From the NCBI GenBank assembly GCA_016218915.1, contig JACRCQ010000036.1, positions 62,001 to 126,000 on the forward strand: a stretch of 64,000 bases of DNA, given 5' to 3'. Below, one piece after another: positions 62,349 to 64,000 of the stretch. Position 1 is the first letter of the stretch. Each line of letters starts with the position of its first letter. The notes under the pieces were generated by a model, which was not told where the DNA came from, made no database searches, and was given only the letters and a program-made list of their open reading frames with translations. Position numbers and translations under genes: made by a program. The DNA is from Deltaproteobacteria bacterium. Lineage in GTDB: Bacteria > Myxococcota_A > Polyangia > Polyangiales > Polyangiaceae.

Positions 62349-63251
62349 ATGCTCCGGGCTCATGAGCTGTTGACGTGGCTGGGGCGATTGTGGCGGTTCT
62401 CCGTCCGCGTCGTCAGAGCCTTTCTCCGCAACCGGGGGATCCTGCTCGCCGGAGGGGTTGGCTACAACGCTCTATTGTCGCTGGTCCCATTCCTCACGAT
62501 CACCGTGGCAGCGCTCTCGTGGTTCTTCGACGAGGAGCGGATTCTCGGGATCCTGCGCTCAGAGCTGCCCATGCTGGTGCCCCAGCACGCTGATACGCTC
62601 CTTCAGACCGCGCAGTCGTTCCTTCAGCATCGCGCTGCGACCGGCCTGGTGAGCGTAGCCGTGCTGCTCTTCTTCAGCTCGGTTGCCTTTCGAATGCTCG
62701 AGGAGGCCATGGCCGGGATCTTCCCTGCGTCCGGCAAGGGCTCGGGGCGCAAGTTCTGGGTCTCTGCACTGCTTCCTTACGTGTTCATTGTTCCGCTGAT
62801 GTTCGCATTGTTCCTCATGACCCTGCTGACGATCGGGCTCGACGCGCTTGGGGACGGGACGGTCCGGATATTCGGCGTGGCATGGTCCCTGGCACACAGC
62901 GTCAATCGGCTGCTTCGCGTGGCCGGATTCCTGGGCGTGGTGGGGCTCTTTGCCGGGCTCTACCGGATCCTGCCCGTGGCAAAGGTTTCGCTGCGGCGTG
63001 CCCTGATCGGCGGCCTGTGCGCTGCTGTTCTCTGGCGCGTGGCCGGAATCGTCATGGCCTACTACTTCACCAACCTGTCCACCGTGAATGTCGTCTATGG
63101 CTCTCTCGCGACCGTGGTCGTGGTCCTGCTCTTTCTGGAGGTCGCCTTCATCATCCTGCTCCTGGGGGCACAGGTCATTGCCGAGCTCGAGGCCAGCGCC
63201 GCAGCCGGCGTCGCGTGGCACCAACCGCCTCCTCCAGGACCATCGAAATGA
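62349..63251 (+). CDS. YihY/BrkB-family inner membrane protein
   Basis: A 300-residue protein with the family pattern of six transmembrane helices. Family landmarks are the amphipathic N-terminal helix, LLAGGVGYNALLSLVPFLTITVAAL, AVLLFFSSVAFRMLEEAMAGIF, GLYRILPVAKVSLRRALIGG and WRVAGIVMAYYFTNLSTVNVVYGSLATVVVVLLFLEVAFIILLLGAQ. YihY (formerly annotated as RNase BN) is not a nuclease; its role is unclear, possibly in transport. The start is ATG 62349, with GGAGC-type spacing. It is divergent from DUF1003. Confidence 0.9.
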   Translation: MLRAHELLTWLGRLWRFSVRVVRAFLRNRGILLAGGVGYNALLSLVPFLTITVAALSWFFDEERILGILRSELPMLVPQHADTLLQTAQSFLQHRAATGLVSVAVLLFFSSVAFRMLEEAMAGIFPASGKGSGRKFWVSALLPYVFIVPLMFALFLMTLLTIGLDALGDGTVRIFGVAWSLAHSVNRLLRVAGFLGVVGLFAGLYRILPVAKVSLRRALIGGLCAAVLWRVAGIVMAYYFTNLSTVNVVYGSLATVVVVLLFLEVAFIILLLGAQVIAELEASAAAGVAWHQPPPPGPSK

Positions 63252-63384
63252 AGGAGATGCCAGCTCATGTTGATGCAGGACCGGGCACGGGTCGTTCGTC
63301 TGGGACGTGAGGCACGCAGTCCGGAGCCCGAAGCTGACAGCTTGAAGCGCTCTGCGGGCGCGGCACGGGCTGTGCTAATGAAGC

Positions 63385-64000
63385 GTGGCCTCCAATGCAC
63401 TGAGCCCGATCGGCGAGCGCGCGCCCACGGCGGACGAGGCGTACCGGATTGTGCGGGACAAGGGAACGATTCGCCTGTCGGGCGACTTGCGGATGCACGA
63501 CGCTTCGGCGATCTGGCGTGAGGTCCGAAAGGAGACCGAACGCGCAGAAGGCAGCGTCGTGTTCGACCTGTCGGGCGTGCACGCTTCGGACGGCGGCGTG
63601 ATGGCGCTCTTGATCGAGCTGCGGGCCGAGCTTGGCGCACGAGGCGTCAAGGCCGAGCTGGTGGGAGCCGGCCAGCGCGTCGAGGCGATCGTCAAGCTGT
63701 ATTCGGGCCACGACGGCGTCACGAAGCGCAACAAGCGAAGGCCGGAAGGCGCGGTTGCCCAGATCGGCCGCTCGGCGTTCGAGGTCAAGGAGGAAGCCAA
63801 GGCGATCTTCGACTTCCTGGGGAGCATGGTCCTGGCGGCCATCACGCTGGTGCGTCACCCGCGCGCCGGCCACTGGAAAGAAGTCGCGCCGCTCTGCGAA
63901 AAGGCTGGTGCCAACGCTGTCCCGATCGTTCTGCTCATCAACTTCCTGGTCGGCTTCGTGATGGCTTTTCAGTCCGCACGGCAGCTGAAGATGTTCGGCG
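63385..64000 (+). CDS. MlaE-type ABC permease with N-terminal STAS domain, cut at the window end
   Basis: At least 205 residues, open at the right edge. Residues 20-110 resemble a STAS domain (GTIRLSGDLRMHDASAIWREV, VVFDLSGVHASDGGVMALLIELRAELG) with the conserved Asp/Ser-type end DSG replaced by ASDGG. From about residue 140 the MlaE/YrbE permease begins (FLGSMVLAAITLVRHP, HWKEVAPLCEKAGANAVPIVLLINFLVGFVMAFQSARQLKMFG). MlaE-like permeases move phospholipids between the membranes with an ATPase (MlaF) and an MCE protein (MlaD), which would be expected downstream of the window. The start is the GTG at 63385; no strong ribosome site is seen. Confidence 0.88.
   Translation, partial: MASNALSPIGERAPTADEAYRIVRDKGTIRLSGDLRMHDASAIWREVRKETERAEGSVVFDLSGVHASDGGVMALLIELRAELGARGVKAELVGAGQRVEAIVKLYSGHDGVTKRNKRRPEGAVAQIGRSAFEVKEEAKAIFDFLGSMVLAAITLVRHPRAGHWKEVAPLCEKAGANAVPIVLLINFLVGFVMAFQSARQLKMFG

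Noticed and set aside
1..64000. CRISPR array, tRNA/rRNA gene, prophage, classical IS transposase or a recognised defence operon
   Set aside because: None of the expected repeat-spacer, clover-leaf, integrase/transposase or defence signatures was seen. The cyclase/nuclease-like fusion is the only candidate with a defence flavour and is reported separately.

Overview
The window is GC-rich (judged by eye, not counted), densely coded bacterial chromosome. It has many lipoproteins with long Gly/Ala/Ser linkers after the lipobox cysteine, a Hanks-type Ser/Thr kinase, FG-GAP, lamin-tail and caspase-like secreted proteins, a hybrid sensor kinase and a TamA/TamB pair. Together these point to a predatory or social deltaproteobacterium-like lineage, most likely Myxococcota class Polyangia (Sorangium/Polyangium-like). 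The assignment rests on gene content and style, not on a phylogenetic marker. I saw no rRNA, tRNA, CRISPR array, prophage or classical IS transposase.

Layout. 0-8.5 kb: the end of a secreted VWA-type protein, a giant CoA-dehydratase activase, a degenerate histidine-kinase-like protein, and a second small activase translationally coupled to an internally deleted 2-hydroxyacyl-CoA dehydratase remnant. 8.7-12.7 kb: membrane metallophosphoesterase, ketopantoate-reductase-family enzyme and glutaryl-CoA dehydrogenase. 12.7-17.6 kb: small lipoprotein, a nucleotide cyclase with a nuclease-like N-terminus, an FG-GAP lipoprotein and a PilZ protein. 17.7-22.3 kb: one protein with two sulfatase-like domains that both carry Thr at the nucleophile position. 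22.3-33.7 kb: a secretome region (beta-helix lipoprotein, caspase-like peptidase, S41-type peptidase, DUF4091 protein, lamin-tail lipoprotein) with a 411-bp element bounded by inverted repeats, then a PAS/zinc-ribbon protein. 33.7-36.1 kb: DUF169 protein and a methyltransferase. 36.2-38.7 kb: envelope/stress-type small helical proteins and an OmpA/DUF4398 pair. 38.9-45.5 kb: a V4R/XylR-type sigma-54 activator, alpha/beta hydrolase, Ser/Thr kinase with a coupled membrane protein, and a coiled-coil/LysE fusion. 45.5-52.4 kb: TamB-TamA. 52.4-57 kb: small envelope genes (YqjD-YqjE-YqjK-like trio), a site-2 protease with CBS domains, and a cardiolipin-synthase-like PLD. 57.2-60.3 kb: hybrid kinase and a REC-cyclase whose cyclase domain is cut short. 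60.5-64 kb: DUF3494 ice-binding-like lipoprotein, DUF1003 and YihY membrane proteins, and the start of an MlaE-type lipid-transport permease with a STAS domain.

Functional themes are envelope biogenesis and lipid handling (TamA/B, PLD, MlaE, sulfatase-like phosphotransferase candidate, YihY), secreted or surface lipoproteins, and signalling (kinases, cyclases, PilZ, PAS, sigma-54 activator). The most unusual things are: a 31-38 bp dyad present three times at identical spacing; the nuclease-like/cyclase fusion; the deletion remnant kept in an operon with its activase; the inverted-repeat element that supplies a neighbouring gene's stop codon; and several signalling enzymes that have lost catalytic residues.
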